Positions 5,514-5,601 of a stretch of 5,601 nucleotides of DNA are shown piece after piece. The notes under the pieces were generated by a model. The model saw nothing but the letters and a program-made list of their open reading frames with translations. It was not told the DNA's origin and searched no databases. Origin of the DNA: Candidatus Kapaibacterium sp. (GTDB lineage: Bacteria > Bacteroidota > Ignavibacteria > Kapaibacteriales > HRBIN21); contig JANWXA010000005.1 of assembly GCA_025055465.1 (NCBI GenBank), positions 14,349 through 19,949 on the forward strand, written 5' to 3'. The number at the start of each line of letters is the position of its first letter. The stretch's first letter is position 1. A program made the translations under genes and the position numbers.

Positions 5514-5601
5514 TCACCGACTTACCAATGGACGTTCGCAGAAGCCCTGCTCTTGTACTACCTGCCATAACCGCCCTTGTCGCGCGTAGGTCCACCGCTG
5601 T
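5514..5601 (-). CDS. C-terminal end of an unidentified upstream gene (cut by window edge)
   Basis: Reading the minus strand from the edge, one frame stays open for 28 codons and ends at TGA (5516-5514), 19 bases before the MIPS start. Its end, RLWQVVQEQGFCERPLVSR, has a plausible protein composition and the spacing suits an operon. No family can be named from so little. A second frame ends at TAG (5560-5558) with a short Gly-rich tail (TRDKGGYGR) and could be the true one instead. That a gene ends here is likely; which frame is right is not settled. Confidence 0.4.
   Translation of the reverse strand, partial: QRWTYARQGRLWQVVQEQGFCERPLVSR

Noticed and set aside
5389..5601. Minus-strand open frame reaching the right edge and overlapping the first 35 codons of MIPS
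   Set aside because: It would overlap the conserved NAD-binding start of MIPS by over 100 bases, and the overlapping part is Trp/Arg-rich as expected of a shifted frame.

Overview
The window is a densely packed bacterial chromosome segment in which every supported gene lies on the minus strand, so transcription runs from high to low coordinates. In transcription order it holds: the 3' end of an unidentified gene; inositol-3-phosphate synthase (MIPS); an inositol-1-phosphate cytidylyltransferase-like nucleotidyltransferase; a small coiled-coil lipoprotein; a coiled-coil LysM protein; a PhoH-family ATPase; the membrane diadenylate cyclase CdaA; and the N-terminal third of protein-L-isoaspartate O-methyltransferase (Pcm), which runs off the left edge. 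I see no RNA gene, insertion sequence, CRISPR array or phage gene, and no gene-free stretch longer than about 120 bases.

The MIPS is of the ~430-residue type, and its N-terminal motifs (PGLGAV, then FATWDIF) resemble those of Bacteroidota/Chlorobiota. The CdaA N-terminus (GFLRITLVDLVDI) also resembles that group. A Gram-negative envelope is suggested by a lipobox lipoprotein next to a secreted LysM protein. One intergenic site fits the TAnnTTTG promoter element of Bacteroidota. My best guess is a member of the Bacteroidota/Chlorobiota (FCB) group. MIPS plus a CDP-inositol-forming enzyme is typical of thermophiles that make di-myo-inositol phosphate, but also of bacteria that make inositol lipids, so a hot habitat is only a possibility.

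There appear to be two functional blocks. The first (about 3465-5494) is inositol metabolism: MIPS makes inositol phosphate from glucose-6-phosphate, and the next gene, overlapping it by one base, probably activates it with CTP. The second (1-3422) pairs two envelope coiled-coil proteins with PhoH, CdaA and Pcm. PhoH/CdaA and CdaA/Pcm each overlap by four bases (ATGA), which suggests translational coupling. Two intergenic gaps, 3384-3464 and 2064-2180, are the likely places for internal regulation; the second holds an imperfect stem-loop with a direct repeat in its loop.

Nothing here is a clearly new system. The most interesting points are CDP-inositol synthesis without the usual partner enzyme in view, the matched coiled-coil pair with similarly placed cysteines, and the tight coupling of PhoH, c-di-AMP synthesis and protein repair.
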